Origin: Elusimicrobiota bacterium
GTDB taxonomy: Bacteria; Elusimicrobiota; UBA8919
Direction of reading: 5' to 3'
DNA: 64,000 nt
NCBI GenBank assembly: GCA_028718185.1
Contig: JAQUMH010000003.1
Location: 148,811-212,810, forward strand
The notes beneath the pieces were generated by a model. The model was given only the letters and a program-made list of their open reading frames with translations. It did no database searches and had not been told where the DNA came from. Positions 7,799 to 15,385 of the stretch are shown here, one piece after another. Within the stretch, counting starts at the first letter, position 1; every line of letters starts with the position of its first letter. A program made the position numbers and the translations under genes.

Positions 7799-9040
7799 AT
7801 GGAACAAATATATCTGGAAAATCAGTCAAATACGAAAGTTGACGAGCGTGTTTTTAACGAAATGCTCCCGTTTTTAAAAGAAAATTACGGTAACGCCCAA
7901 AGCATGCATTCATTGGGTGCGGTATCAAAAGATGCAGTAGAAAAAGCCCGTGGTCAGGCAGCTGATTTGATTAATTCAAAGCCTGATGAAATATATTTTA
8001 CATCCTGTGCTTCGGAATCAAATAATTTGGCTGTAAAAGGTGTTGCAGAAGCATATAAGCAAAAAGGGAAACATATAATAGTTTCCGATATTGAACACTT
8101 TTCTGTTTTATATTCTGCGAAGCGTTTAGGTCAGAATAATTTTGAGGTTACATATTTACCCGTTGATAGAAACGGTTTTGTGTTTCCGGAAAATGTTGAA
8201 AAAGCGATTCGTGAAGATACAATACTTGTTTCAATACAGCATGCAAACCCGGAAATCGGTACAATTCAGCATATAGAAAAAATTTCAAATATTTGCCGTG
8301 CAAAAGGTGTTCTATTCCATACTGATGCTGTTTGCAGTGTTGGTACAATCCCTGTTGATGTTGACAAGATAGGTGCTGATTTATTAACTTTCTCCGGAAG
8401 CCAGTTTTACGGTCCCAAAGGAGCTGCCGCTCTGTATTTAAAGAAAGGTATAAAAATAATTTCGCAGATTGACGGCGGCATACAGGAAAATGGGCGTCGT
8501 GCAGGAACTGAAAACGTTCCGGCGATTGTCGGTTTTGGAAAAGCGTGCGAAATCATAAAAAGTGAGATGGCAGAAAATAACAGAAGAATTACTGCTTTAA
8601 GAGATAAATTGATTTTTGAATTACCCCAAAAAATAGAATATATTTATTTAAACGGACCGGTTGAAAATCGTTTACCCAATAATGTTAATTTTTCAGTTGA
8701 GTTTATTGAAGGCGAAGGGATGTTTTTATTATTGGACCAAAAAGGTATTTATGTGTCAAGCGGTTCTGCCTGTGCATCTAAATCGTTGAAAATGTCACAC
8801 GTTTTAACATCTATAAAAGTTGACACTGCAATAGGACAAGGCTCCATTTTAATGACCCTTTCAAAAGATAACAGTTATGAGCAAATCGAGTATGTTATGT
8901 CGGAATTTCCGGCAGTAGTAAAAAAATTACGTGACATGTCTCCATTATACAGTTATTTTCTAAAAACAGGTACTAGACATCAGGCAGGTCCCGGTACCGA
9001 CTACGAGCATGAATCCGAGCACGATGTAAATAAAGAATAA
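7799..9040 (+). CDS. Cysteine desulfurase homologue (IscS/NifS fold) lacking the PLP lysine
   Basis: The 413-aa protein aligns with IscS/NifS along its length. The ATG at 7799, with GGGGAAG upstream, gives the classic MEQIYL start; a TTG at 7772 is less likely. The catalytic cysteine loop SSGSAC (Cys325) is intact, as are His100 and Asp176. However, the segment that normally reads SxHKFYGPKG is SGSQFYGPKG, so the Schiff-base lysine is Gln202 and the preceding His is Ser201. The Gln that contacts PLP is Cys179, and the substrate-binding Arg of SIRFSLG is lost (SILMTL). It probably cannot do normal PLP chemistry. It lies upstream of iscU, matching a scaffold-partner role like that described for a lysine-less Archaeoglobus IscS. 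Confidence 0.85.
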   Translation: MEQIYLENQSNTKVDERVFNEMLPFLKENYGNAQSMHSLGAVSKDAVEKARGQAADLINSKPDEIYFTSCASESNNLAVKGVAEAYKQKGKHIIVSDIEHFSVLYSAKRLGQNNFEVTYLPVDRNGFVFPENVEKAIREDTILVSIQHANPEIGTIQHIEKISNICRAKGVLFHTDAVCSVGTIPVDVDKIGADLLTFSGSQFYGPKGAAALYLKKGIKIISQIDGGIQENGRRAGTENVPAIVGFGKACEIIKSEMAENNRRITALRDKLIFELPQKIEYIYLNGPVENRLPNNVNFSVEFIEGEGMFLLLDQKGIYVSSGSACASKSLKMSHVLTSIKVDTAIGQGSILMTLSKDNSYEQIEYVMSEFPAVVKKLRDMSPLYSYFLKTGTRHQAGPGTDYEHESEHDVNKE

Positions 9041-9060
9041 TGGTCGAAAAGTGTATTTTA

Positions 9061-9153
9061 ATGTATAGGAATTTCAATGTTTAGCAGATCTGACACTCTG
9101 CGGCTAAACATCAGCTGTTTTGTAGCTGCAAAGCAAAGCTTTGCTTAACTTGA
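9061..9153. repeat. Dispersed ~95-bp repeat, copy 2
   Basis: This copy closely matches 2072-2166: ATGTATAGG and AATTTCAATG, a CTCTGCGG segment, CATCAGCTGTTTTGTAGCTG, then the GCAAAGCAAAGCTTTGC stem and TAACTTG. It occupies the gap between the desulfurase homologue and iscU. Confidence 0.75.
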
Positions 9154-9224
9154 ATCTGTTGTTTTAGTTATTCATTACACATCACACATTACTCATTGCA
9201 CGGTTTTTAATAGGGGATAACGTT

Positions 9225-9602
9225 ATGCCGTTTTATTCAGAAAAAGTGATGGACCATTTTCAAAATCCGAGAAATGTAGGTGAGATAAATGACGCTGACG
9301 GAGTCGGAGAAGTCGGTAATCCTGTCTGCGGCGATATGATGACTTTTTATATAAAAGTAAAAGACAACAAGCTTGAAGATGTAAAATTTAAAACTTTTGG
9401 ATGCGGCGCGGCAATAGCGGTTTCGTCAATGGTAAGTGAAATGGCTAAGGGAAAAACAATTGATGAAGCTCTCAAGATTACCAACGCTTCTGTTGCACAG
9501 GAATTAGGCGGTCTTCCGCCGAACAAAATGCACTGTTCCAACTTAGGTGCCAGTGCACTGCATAAAGCTATAGAAGATTATAAGAAAAAAACAGGTAAAT
9601 AA
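9225..9602 (+). CDS. iscU: Fe-S cluster scaffold protein IscU/NifU-N family
   Basis: This 125-aa scaffold has all three cluster cysteines (Cys35 in NPVCGD, Cys60 in FGCGAA, Cys104 in MHCSNLG) and the conserved Asp37. The chaperone-recognition motif LPPVK reads LPPNK. It assembles [2Fe-2S] or [4Fe-4S] clusters on sulfur delivered by a desulfurase. Its stop codon abuts the start of a zinc-ribbon mini-protein. The upstream partner is the lysine-less desulfurase homologue, so the true sulfur donor may be another protein. Confidence 0.93.
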   Translation: MPFYSEKVMDHFQNPRNVGEINDADGVGEVGNPVCGDMMTFYIKVKDNKLEDVKFKTFGCGAAIAVSSMVSEMAKGKTIDEALKITNASVAQELGGLPPNKMHCSNLGASALHKAIEDYKKKTGK

Positions 9603-9767
9603 ATGAAAAAAAAGTGTAAATGTAATTTTTGTGAAAGTGAGTTAAAAGAAGGTTGTTTCGAACCGGTTTTTTGTAAACCTTGCAGTGTAAAACTGGTAGA
9701 ATGTAAAACTTGCGGGCATTTATATAAATCAGATTTAAAAAAATGCCCAAAGTGCAGTAATTTGTGA
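9603..9767 (+). CDS. Cys-rich zinc-ribbon mini-protein, unknown function
   Basis: This 54-aa ORF starts with ATG immediately after the iscU stop (TAA then ATG). It contains nine cysteines, including the CxxC-type pairs CNFC, CKPC, CKTC and CPKC, arranged like a double zinc ribbon. The end reads KCPKCSNL. There is no own ribosome site, so it probably depends on translational coupling with iscU. It could be a metal-binding helper or regulator of cluster assembly (inference). The family is not recognised. Confidence 0.65.
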   Translation: MKKKCKCNFCESELKEGCFEPVFCKPCSVKLVECKTCGHLYKSDLKKCPKCSNL

Positions 9768-9802
9768 TGGTGTAATGTCACCGATACTTCTTGACATTTG
9801 GT

Positions 9803-9901
9803 TGTCATTGCGAGCCCGCCAACGGTTCAGTGGCGGGCGTGGCAATCTCGTCTTCGACGAAATACATTTTATAAGATTGCTTCACTTTGTTCGCAATGAC
9901 A
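9803..9901. repeat. TGTCATTGCGAG inverted-repeat element, copy 2, with nested palindrome
   Basis: The element begins TGTCATTGCGAG and ends CGCAATGAC. Just inside its left end sits a complete GCCCGCC...GGCGGGC palindrome (about 9814-9838), the same hairpin family as at 1784. One repeat family has therefore been inserted into, or recombined with, another. Confidence 0.75.
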
Positions 9902-9929
9902 AATTTAAAGGGACTTATGAGATAGTCTT

Positions 9930-10400
9930 ATGAAAGAAAAAATGACAATCATTATGTTTTCCGGTGAGTTAGATAAAGCAATCGCTGCCTTTACTCTTGC
10001 AACTACAGCTGCTGCCAGCGGTATGGACGTTTCGATATTTTTCACTTTTTGGGGATTAAATATTATTAAAAAATCAGTATTTTCCATGTCAAAATCACAA
10101 AATATGTTGCAAAGAATGTTTAACTTTATGAGTACGACAAGACTTCCGATATCAAAATTAAATATGTTGGGTATTGGTCCCTGGATGATGAAAAAATTGA
10201 TGAAAAAAACAGGGATGGCGTCACTGGACGACCTTATGAAGCTTGCCCGGGAACTAAACGTTAAATATATTGCATGTACTACAAGTTGCGGTGTTTTAGG
10301 TTTGACAAAAGAGAACCTTGCTAATACTGTAGATGAATTTGCCGGTGCCTCAACTTATCTTGCAGAAGCAAGAAATTCTAAAATAAATCTGTTTATTTGA
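9930..10400 (+). CDS. DsrE-family protein
   Basis: This 156-aa protein belongs to the DsrE/DsrF-like (peroxiredoxin-like) group: KMTIIMFSGELDKAIAAFTLATTAAASGMDVSIFFTFWG is the family N terminus. Cysteines occur in YIACTTSCGVLG near residue 113-118, a plausible sulfur-handling site. Such proteins often travel with TusA-like carriers and rhodaneses. Here the TusA-like gene is 113 bases downstream, pointing to a persulfide relay in the cytoplasm. Confidence 0.82.
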   Translation: MKEKMTIIMFSGELDKAIAAFTLATTAAASGMDVSIFFTFWGLNIIKKSVFSMSKSQNMLQRMFNFMSTTRLPISKLNMLGIGPWMMKKLMKKTGMASLDDLMKLARELNVKYIACTTSCGVLGLTKENLANTVDEFAGASTYLAEARNSKINLFI

Positions 10401-10439
10401 CCTCAATTTTTTCTTCTACTCAAGGAGGAGGATTTTTCA

Positions 10440-10502
10440 TTTCTTTCCTCTCCCCTTCGGGGAGAGGATAAAAGGTGAGGGGAAAATTATAAGACTTTTA
10501 GC
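10440..10502. repeat. CCTCTCCCC...GGGGAGAGG repeat, copy 2
   Basis: The hairpin at 10447-10467 (stem CCTCTCCCC/GGGGAGAGG with a TTC loop) is followed by ATAAAAGGTGAGGGG and ATTATAAGACTTTTAGCGG. It matches the copies at 4472, 15386 and 17294. It separates the DsrE-like and TusA-like genes. Confidence 0.7.
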
Positions 10503-10513
10503 GGATAGCTTTA

Positions 10514-10741
10514 ATGAAAATTGATAAAACACTTGATTGTTCCGGGCTTTTTTGCCCGATGCCTATTGTAAAAACTAAACTTGAACTTGAAAAAATGAAA
10601 CCGGGCGAAGTTATTGAAATCATCGCTGATGACCCGGGATTTGAAAAGGATTTGCCTGCGTGGTGCCAGATGACAGGTGAAAAATTACTGGAAGTAAAAA
10701 AAGAGGGAAATATTATTAAAGGTTATGTGGTGAAAAAATGA
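10514..10741 (+). CDS. TusA-family sulfur carrier
   Basis: This 75-aa SirA/TusA-like protein has the signature LDCSGLFCPMPIVKTK, in which the Cys of CPMP (Cys15) would carry the persulfide. DDPGFEKDLPAWC is the second conserved block. TusA-type proteins pass sulfur from desulfurases or rhodaneses to acceptors. A four-base ATGA overlap with the next gene shows coupling. Confidence 0.9.
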   Translation: MKIDKTLDCSGLFCPMPIVKTKLELEKMKPGEVIEIIADDPGFEKDLPAWCQMTGEKLLEVKKEGNIIKGYVVKK

Positions 10742-10965
10742 ATGAAATTGAAAAACGGGAATTAGAAAAACTATTGAAAGTTTTTAAATTTGCTGTTAAG
10801 GAAGAACAAAAAGCGCAGAAAATGTACAGGAAATTCCAGAATATGTTTTATTATGACAACAAATGTCTAAGGATATTCAATTGGTTTATTGGTGAAGAAG
10901 TTGAGCATGAAAGAATATTACGTAAAAAATATATTGTTTTTAAAAGAATGTTTAAAATAAAGTAA
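10738..10965 (+). CDS. Small ferritin/rubrerythrin-like protein
   Basis: This 75-aa helical protein begins inside the TusA-like stop (ATGA overlap). EEQKAQKMY near residue 21 and EEVEHERIL near residue 53 place Glu and His residues in the spacing of a rubrerythrin-like diiron half-domain. The length is about half a normal domain, so it may act as a dimer. Its coupling to a TusA-like carrier is unusual. The function is otherwise unknown. Confidence 0.65.
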   Translation: MNEIEKRELEKLLKVFKFAVKEEQKAQKMYRKFQNMFYYDNKCLRIFNWFIGEEVEHERILRKKYIVFKRMFKIK

Positions 10966-10994
10966 ACAAAATGAAAAAGCACTGTTTCAATATT

Positions 10995-11065
10995 GTAGTT
11001 GCAGAGCTTGCTCTGCCTGCATTTTAAAATTTCACCGTAGCCGCAAAGCGCCAGCTTTGCTTAAG
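10995..11065. repeat. Two GTAG-introduced hairpins
   Basis: GTAG precedes a GCAGAGC/GCTCTGC stem at about 11000-11018, and another GTAG precedes a GCAAAGC/GCTTTGC stem at about 11043-11060. They belong to the same hairpin family as the array at 2736-2972. Confidence 0.65.
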
Positions 11066-11081
11066 TAAAGGAGGAGTTTTT

Positions 11082-12575
11082 ATGTCTGAGTCACATTCTG
11101 CAAGAAGAAATTTATTCTGGACAGTAGCCGTTTTTGCAGTACTAATCTTAGTGTTTTTTATTGGTAAATCGCAAAAAAGATTGGATACCTCTTTAGGAAT
11201 TCAGACGGCTGTTTCTCAGGATATTTTAAATCTACAAGAGGCATTTGTGGGTGTTTCTGAGCAGACAAAACCGGCGGTAGTTTCTATTTACACCGAACAA
11301 GTGGTAAAAGAAGCGATGCCTTTTGATTTCTTTTTTTCTGACCCATTTAATGATTTTTTTAATGATTTGCCTAACAAAAGAACTCCAAAAGGGAAAAATT
11401 ATCAGCAGAGAAAGATTGAGGGTGCCGGCAGCGGTGTTATTATTGACAAAGACGGTTATATTCTTACAAATTATCATGTTGTAAAAGATGCAGAGAAAAT
11501 TACTGTAAAACTTGCCGGTGACAAAGAATATTCGGGAAAGGTAATAGGTAAAGATGCGAGAACAGATTTGGCAGTAGTAAAAATAAAACCGCATGGGATT
11601 CTTCCTGTTGTGAAATTAGGTGATTCGGATAAAATACGTGTCGGTGACTGGGCGATTGCCATAGGTTCTCCTTTTGGATTAGAACAAACGGTTACTGTCG
11701 GAATAATATCCGCAAAAAGGCAAAACATTAATGTAGAAGGGAATAATTACAGGGATTTTATACAGACAGATGCTTCAATTAACAGGGGAAATTCCGGAGG
11801 TCCTCTTGTAAATATTAACGGTGAAGTTATAGGGATTAATACTGCTATTTTTAGTCAGTCAGGCGGATCGGTAGGAGTAGGATTCGCAATTCCGATAAAT
11901 CTCGCAAAAAGTATATTGGTTCCGCTTATGACAAAAGGTAAAGTTGAGAGAGGATTTTTAGGCGTGTCTATTGAGAAAGTTGACGAGGTAATTGCTAAGC
12001 AATCAGGACTGAAAGAAATTACCGGTGTTATAGTCGGGAGTGTTTCTAATAATACAGCAGCTTCCAGAGCTGGAATTAAAAGAGGGGATATTATCCTTGA
12101 ATTTGATAATCAAAAGATAGATTCACCCGAAAAACTTCAGGATATTGTTGCCGCTACTCCTCCTAATAAAAAAATAAATGTTGTCATCCTGCAGGAAAAT
12201 GTTAAAAAAACAGTTTCTGTTATTCTTGGTGAAATGACTGAGGAAGCTGTTGCGAATCAATCAGAGCCGCAGAAAAGCGAAAAAACAGCAGAGTGGCTGG
12301 GTATAAAAGTAAAGCAGTTTACCAGGGATATGGCGGAAGAACTAAATGTTTCACCGGATGAACAGGGAGTTGTAATTGTTGAAATAGGAAATGGTTCAAA
12401 AGCGGAAGAGATGGGGCTTAACGTTGGTGATGTAATAAGAGCAATCAATAATAAAAAAACGACAAATATTGCAGAATTTGAATCTGCAACAAAAAAGATA
12501 TCGCTTTCCGAAGGTGTTTTATTCGATATAAACAGGGGTGGAAACCTGATTTATAGAACATATGCAGAAAATTAA
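11082..12575 (+). CDS. degP: HtrA/DegP-type periplasmic serine protease with two PDZ domains
   Basis: A 497-aa protein with an N-terminal membrane anchor or signal segment (residues about 10-28). The trypsin-like domain carries His132 (NYHVV), Asp162 (ARTDLAV) and Ser238 (GNSGGPL). Two PDZ domains follow at roughly 285-385 and 400-490. Members degrade or refold damaged envelope proteins. AAAGGAGGAG lies seven bases before the ATG. It is probably monocistronic, framed by repeats on both sides. Confidence 0.95.
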   Translation: MSESHSARRNLFWTVAVFAVLILVFFIGKSQKRLDTSLGIQTAVSQDILNLQEAFVGVSEQTKPAVVSIYTEQVVKEAMPFDFFFSDPFNDFFNDLPNKRTPKGKNYQQRKIEGAGSGVIIDKDGYILTNYHVVKDAEKITVKLAGDKEYSGKVIGKDARTDLAVVKIKPHGILPVVKLGDSDKIRVGDWAIAIGSPFGLEQTVTVGIISAKRQNINVEGNNYRDFIQTDASINRGNSGGPLVNINGEVIGINTAIFSQSGGSVGVGFAIPINLAKSILVPLMTKGKVERGFLGVSIEKVDEVIAKQSGLKEITGVIVGSVSNNTAASRAGIKRGDIILEFDNQKIDSPEKLQDIVAATPPNKKINVVILQENVKKTVSVILGEMTEEAVANQSEPQKSEKTAEWLGIKVKQFTRDMAEELNVSPDEQGVVIVEIGNGSKAEEMGLNVGDVIRAINNKKTTNIAEFESATKKISLSEGVLFDINRGGNLIYRTYAEN

Positions 12576-12632
12576 AGAAATATAATCTCAATTTTTCTTC
12601 TGTTCTTAGGGAGACCTATGAAAAAGTCGCGG

Positions 12633-12725
12633 TGTCATTGCGAGGAGTCACGCTATAAGCGGGACGACGAAGCAATCTCGTATGAAGAAAGAATTGCCGC
12701 ACTCCCGTTGGTCGCTCGCAATGAC
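12633..12725. repeat. TGTCATTGCGAG inverted-repeat element, copy 3
   Basis: This is nearly identical to copy 1 (3493-3585), including GAGTCACGCTATAAGCGGGA and the right end GCTCGCAATGACC. It fills much of the 249-base gap between the protease gene and the zinc-ribbon mini-protein. Confidence 0.75.
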
Positions 12726-12824
12726 CAGCAAGGGTGGTTTTTCGGCTAACTTTCTAAAAGAAGGAGACGAAAAATTAGAGAGATAATTATAATATTTTAA
12801 ACTGATAAAAGGAGGTGAACAAAA

Positions 12825-13001
12825 ATGAAAAAAAGTTCAATAAAATATTTTAAACCGGATGAAGTAGTAAAAGAAGAAGGCAATTACTACTGTCATGTTT
12901 GTGGAACTGAGAGCGGTACTGAAGAACAAGCATTAAAGAAGGGTAAAAAATTTAGCGAATGTCAGAATTGTGGCAAATCAACCCTTTGGATTAAGAAATA
13001 A
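12825..13001 (+). CDS. Zinc-ribbon mini-protein (58 aa), unknown function
   Basis: An ideal ribosome site (AAAGGAGGTG) lies eight bases before the ATG. The 58-aa product has CHVC at residues 23-26 and CQNC at 46-49, forming one zinc ribbon. The charged ends carry no signal peptide. The N-terminal segment KYFKPDEVVKEEGNYY may bind a partner. No family is recognised. The gene lies in repeat-rich sequence upstream of the cupin gene. Confidence 0.7.
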   Translation: MKKSSIKYFKPDEVVKEEGNYYCHVCGTESGTEEQALKKGKKFSECQNCGKSTLWIKK

Positions 13002-13016
13002 GTTTTTTTAATAAGA

Positions 13017-13107
13017 ATTTCAATGTTATCACGCCGAGGGCGTGAAACTACAATTTAATTATAGGTTTGTAGTTGTCGCCAGACCCTTGGCAAGCCTAAC
13101 TCGAAGT
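13017..13107. repeat. Dispersed repeat with ATCACGCC...GGGCGTGA and GTAG-hairpin
   Basis: GAATTTCAATGTTATCACGCC, GGGCGTGAAACTACAAT, then GTAGTTGTCGCCAGACCCTTGG and GCAAGCCTAAC. The same order of segments recurs at 34650-34750. Smaller pieces occur near 2190 and 46197. Confidence 0.65.
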
Positions 13108-13139
13108 AGAAAGCTAATATTAAAGGAGGAAGAACAATT

Positions 13140-13721
13140 ATGTGCAAAAAAAGTTTGTTTATTGGTGTAGCATTGTTTGTAGCAGTTGCTGCAAGTTATG
13201 TCTTTGGAGTAGAACCGGAAAAAGCCGGTAGTAAATTGCAGACAGTAAAGATTGATGAAATTAAAGAATTTAGTGCCGATAAGTTTTTAAAGAAGGAGCC
13301 GCTTAACACGGACAAAATAATTTTCAATACTTTTTGTTTTAAAGCCCGTCAGATTTTGCCGTTTCATAAACATCCTACGACAGATGAACTTTTTTATATT
13401 GTCAGCGGAGTCGGCGAATTTACTGTCGGGAAAGAGAGCGTTATTGTAGGTCCGACATCAACTGTTTATGGTCCCGCTAACATTTTTCACGGTCTCATAA
13501 ATTCCGGCAATGAAGACATGGTAGTAATTTCCGTACAAGCCCCAAAACCTCTTAAGACTGTTTATGCCGAAAATGCAACAATAATATGTCCTGTTTGTAA
13601 GCAGGAGATAATATTAAAAGATGGCGTAAAAGAGGGAGACATATATGTCTGTCCGCGTTGTCATGCAAAGTTAAAAATCATTAAAAATAAAGACGGCAAA
13701 TTAGAAGCAGTACATATATAA
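13140..13721 (+). CDS. Exported cupin protein with C-terminal zinc ribbon
   Basis: The 193-aa protein starts with a signal-peptide-like segment (KKSLFIGVALFVAVAASYVFG). The single cupin barrel has metal ligands His76, His78, Glu83 and His117. Residues 145-180 form a zinc ribbon (CPVC at 150-153, CPRC at 171-174). The enzymatic activity, if any, is unknown. The combination of a secreted cupin and a zinc ribbon is unusual. AAAGGAGGA gives a clear start. Confidence 0.75.
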   Translation: MCKKSLFIGVALFVAVAASYVFGVEPEKAGSKLQTVKIDEIKEFSADKFLKKEPLNTDKIIFNTFCFKARQILPFHKHPTTDELFYIVSGVGEFTVGKESVIVGPTSTVYGPANIFHGLINSGNEDMVVISVQAPKPLKTVYAENATIICPVCKQEIILKDGVKEGDIYVCPRCHAKLKIIKNKDGKLEAVHI

Positions 13722-13880
13722 TTGTCCGTTACAATTTATAGCTGGACTGATGTTATGCAGCAGTGAATGTAAATTCACATAATATATTGTAGCCGCACCG
13801 CCTTGCGGTGCTTATGTTATGTAGCTGCAGAGCGAAGCTCTGCTTCCGTTAGTCTTGGATTTTCTTGTCTTTGAGCAAGT
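13722..13880. repeat. Intergenic hairpin cluster before the ANTAR gene promoter
   Basis: This part of the 373-base gap holds hairpins with stems GTGAAT/ATTCAC, GCACCG/CGGTGC (after GTAGCC) and GCAGAGC/GCTCTGC (after GTAGCT). They belong to the GTAG hairpin family. No ORF is supported here. The remainder of the gap is promoter and RNA leader. Confidence 0.6.
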
Positions 13881-13913
13881 TATTATAAAAAAAATCAAGG
13901 ATACATTTTTTAC

Positions 13914-13942
13914 TTGACAAATATTTTATTTTTAATTATAAT
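13914..13942 (+). promoter_or_regulatory. Consensus sigma-70 promoter of the ANTAR gene
   Basis: TTGACA at 13914-13919 and TATAAT at 13937-13942 are separated by exactly 17 bases, a perfect match to the housekeeping consensus. Transcription would start near 13949, at the first base of the P1 hairpin. Confidence 0.85.
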
Positions 13943-13948
13943 TATACT

Positions 13949-14023
13949 AAAGCACATTGAAAGTGTTTTAAAAAAACAAAGGCAAAGATGTCTTTTGACA
14001 ATAAGCGTCAGAAGGCATTTTTT
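13949..14023 (+). promoter_or_regulatory. ANTAR-type antitermination leader (P1, P2 and overlapping terminator)
   Basis: P1 (13949-13969) is a 7-bp stem AAAGCAC/GTGTTTT with loop ATTGAAA, having A at 1 and G at 4. P2 (13983-13997) is a weak stem around loop GATGTC. The intrinsic terminator (stem 13989-13999 with 14007-14017, 11 bp, then six T) uses the right side of P2, so P2 and the terminator exclude each other. This is the layout of ANTAR-protein RNA targets. The gene downstream encodes an ANTAR protein, suggesting autoregulation. The 7-base P1 loop departs from the canonical hexaloop. Confidence 0.65.
13989..14023 (+). terminator. Intrinsic terminator within the ANTAR gene leader
   Basis: Stem TGTCTTTTGAC/GTCAGAAGGCA with loop AATAAGC (two G-T pairs), followed by TTTTTT and ATT. 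It lies inside the leader and would stop transcripts unless P2 is stabilised. Confidence 0.75.
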
Positions 14024-14087
14024 ATTATCCTTGCCGAACGGCAAGGATAATCCCCCCGTTTAGATTTACTTTAGTAAATCTGGGGGG
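14024..14087 (+). promoter_or_regulatory. Two consecutive strong hairpins in the ANTAR leader
   Basis: First hairpin: perfect 12-bp stem ATTATCCTTGCC/GGCAAGGATAAT with GAAC loop (14024-14051). Second: CCCCCC at 14052-14057 and GGGGGG at 14082-14087 flank an inner stem ATTTAC/GTAAAT with a TTTA loop and a bulged GTTTAG. A related second hairpin lies at 18079-18114. The G run would be the only ribosome site for the TTG start at 14095, so folding may limit translation. Confidence 0.6.
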
Positions 14088-14094
14088 ATCAAAT

Positions 14095-15339
14095 TTGGGT
14101 GAGTGCTTCAGAATCTTCAATAAAATGAATATAAGATTAAAACCGGAAAAAGAAAACCAGATATTGAGAAAAATCACTCAAACTATAAGTTGTAACTTGA
14201 ATTTGGAAGAAGTATTGAAACAAATAGTAGAAATGGTTATACAAGTTACAAAAGGAGATGCTTGCCTGTTATATCTTCTTAATGACAAAAAGGAAGAATT
14301 AACTTTGCGTGCATCTAAAAATCCACATCCGAAAATATTAGGTAAAATAAAAATCAAAGTAGGGGAAGGGATAACTGGTTGGGTGGCAAAAGAGAGGAAA
14401 CCCGTAGCAATATCCAAAAATGCAAGTGATGACCCGAGGTTTAAGTTTTTTCATAATCTTCCGGAAGATAAATATGATTCTTTTCTTTCCGTGCCTATTA
14501 TAAGCAGGAATGTAATAATCGGTGTAATTAATGTACAACATAAGCGTTCTCATACACATAGTTCGAATGAGATTGCACTTCTTTCTACTGTAGCCCAGCA
14601 GGTAGGCTTTGCTATAGAGAATGCAAGATTATATGAAGAGACTAAAAAAATAACCGTACAGATAGAAACTTTAGCAGAAGTCAGCAAGGCTATTGTTTCT
14701 AACCGGTACCTGAAAGAGATACTTCATTTGGTAGTTACAATGACAGCTGAAATGATGAATTCAAAGATATGTTCGATAATGTTACTTGATGAGAAGAAGC
14801 AAGAGTTGACTATTGAAGCGACACAAAGTAATATTGAGGAATATATTAAAAAAGCTCCCTTGAAAGTTTCTGAAAGTATCAGTGGTAAAGCGGTGAGAGA
14901 GAAAAAACCAATCACTGTTTTAGATGTCACTAAAGAACCCGGGTATAAATATCAGCAATTGGCAAAGAAAGAAGGTATATGTTCAATGCTAGTTTTGCCG
15001 ATGATGGTTAAAGAAAAAGCTATTGGCGTAATAAATATTTATACTGCTGTTGAACATAGGTTTACTGAAGATGAGATAAAAATATTACAATCTGTGGCTA
15101 ATCAGGCTGCGGTAGCCATTGAGAACACAAAATTGATGGAAGAAACTTTAGCTGCCAAAGAAGCGTTGGAGATACGTAAATTAGTTGAACGGGCTAAAGG
15201 TATATTAATGAAAGAAACGGGAATGGACGAAGATAAGGCATACAGGATAATTCATAAGAAAAGCATGGATAGTTGTAAGCCGATGAAAGAAATTGCCGAA
15301 GCAATTATTTTGAGTTCAGAAATAAAGACCAAAATCTAA
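14095..15339 (+). CDS. GAF-GAF-ANTAR RNA-binding antiterminator
   Basis: This 414-aa protein has two GAF sensor domains (about residues 33-178 and 203-346) and a C-terminal ANTAR domain (357-409) with the RKLVERAKGILMKETGMDE signature. ANTAR domains bind twin small hairpins in nascent RNA and prevent termination. GAF domains may sense a small nitrogen metabolite. The gene has its own consensus promoter and its own ANTAR-like leader. The start is uncertain: a TTG at 14095 has GGGGGG upstream, while an ATG at 14125 lacks a ribosome site. Nearby nadE and amt leaders carry matching RNA elements. Confidence 0.92.
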   Translation: MGECFRIFNKMNIRLKPEKENQILRKITQTISCNLNLEEVLKQIVEMVIQVTKGDACLLYLLNDKKEELTLRASKNPHPKILGKIKIKVGEGITGWVAKERKPVAISKNASDDPRFKFFHNLPEDKYDSFLSVPIISRNVIIGVINVQHKRSHTHSSNEIALLSTVAQQVGFAIENARLYEETKKITVQIETLAEVSKAIVSNRYLKEILHLVVTMTAEMMNSKICSIMLLDEKKQELTIEATQSNIEEYIKKAPLKVSESISGKAVREKKPITVLDVTKEPGYKYQQLAKKEGICSMLVLPMMVKEKAIGVINIYTAVEHRFTEDEIKILQSVANQAAVAIENTKLMEETLAAKEALEIRKLVERAKGILMKETGMDEDKAYRIIHKKSMDSCKPMKEIAEAIILSSEIKTKI

Positions 15340-15385
15340 AAACCCTTCTCAACTCTTTTTTCTCCTTAAGGGAGAAGATTTCTCA

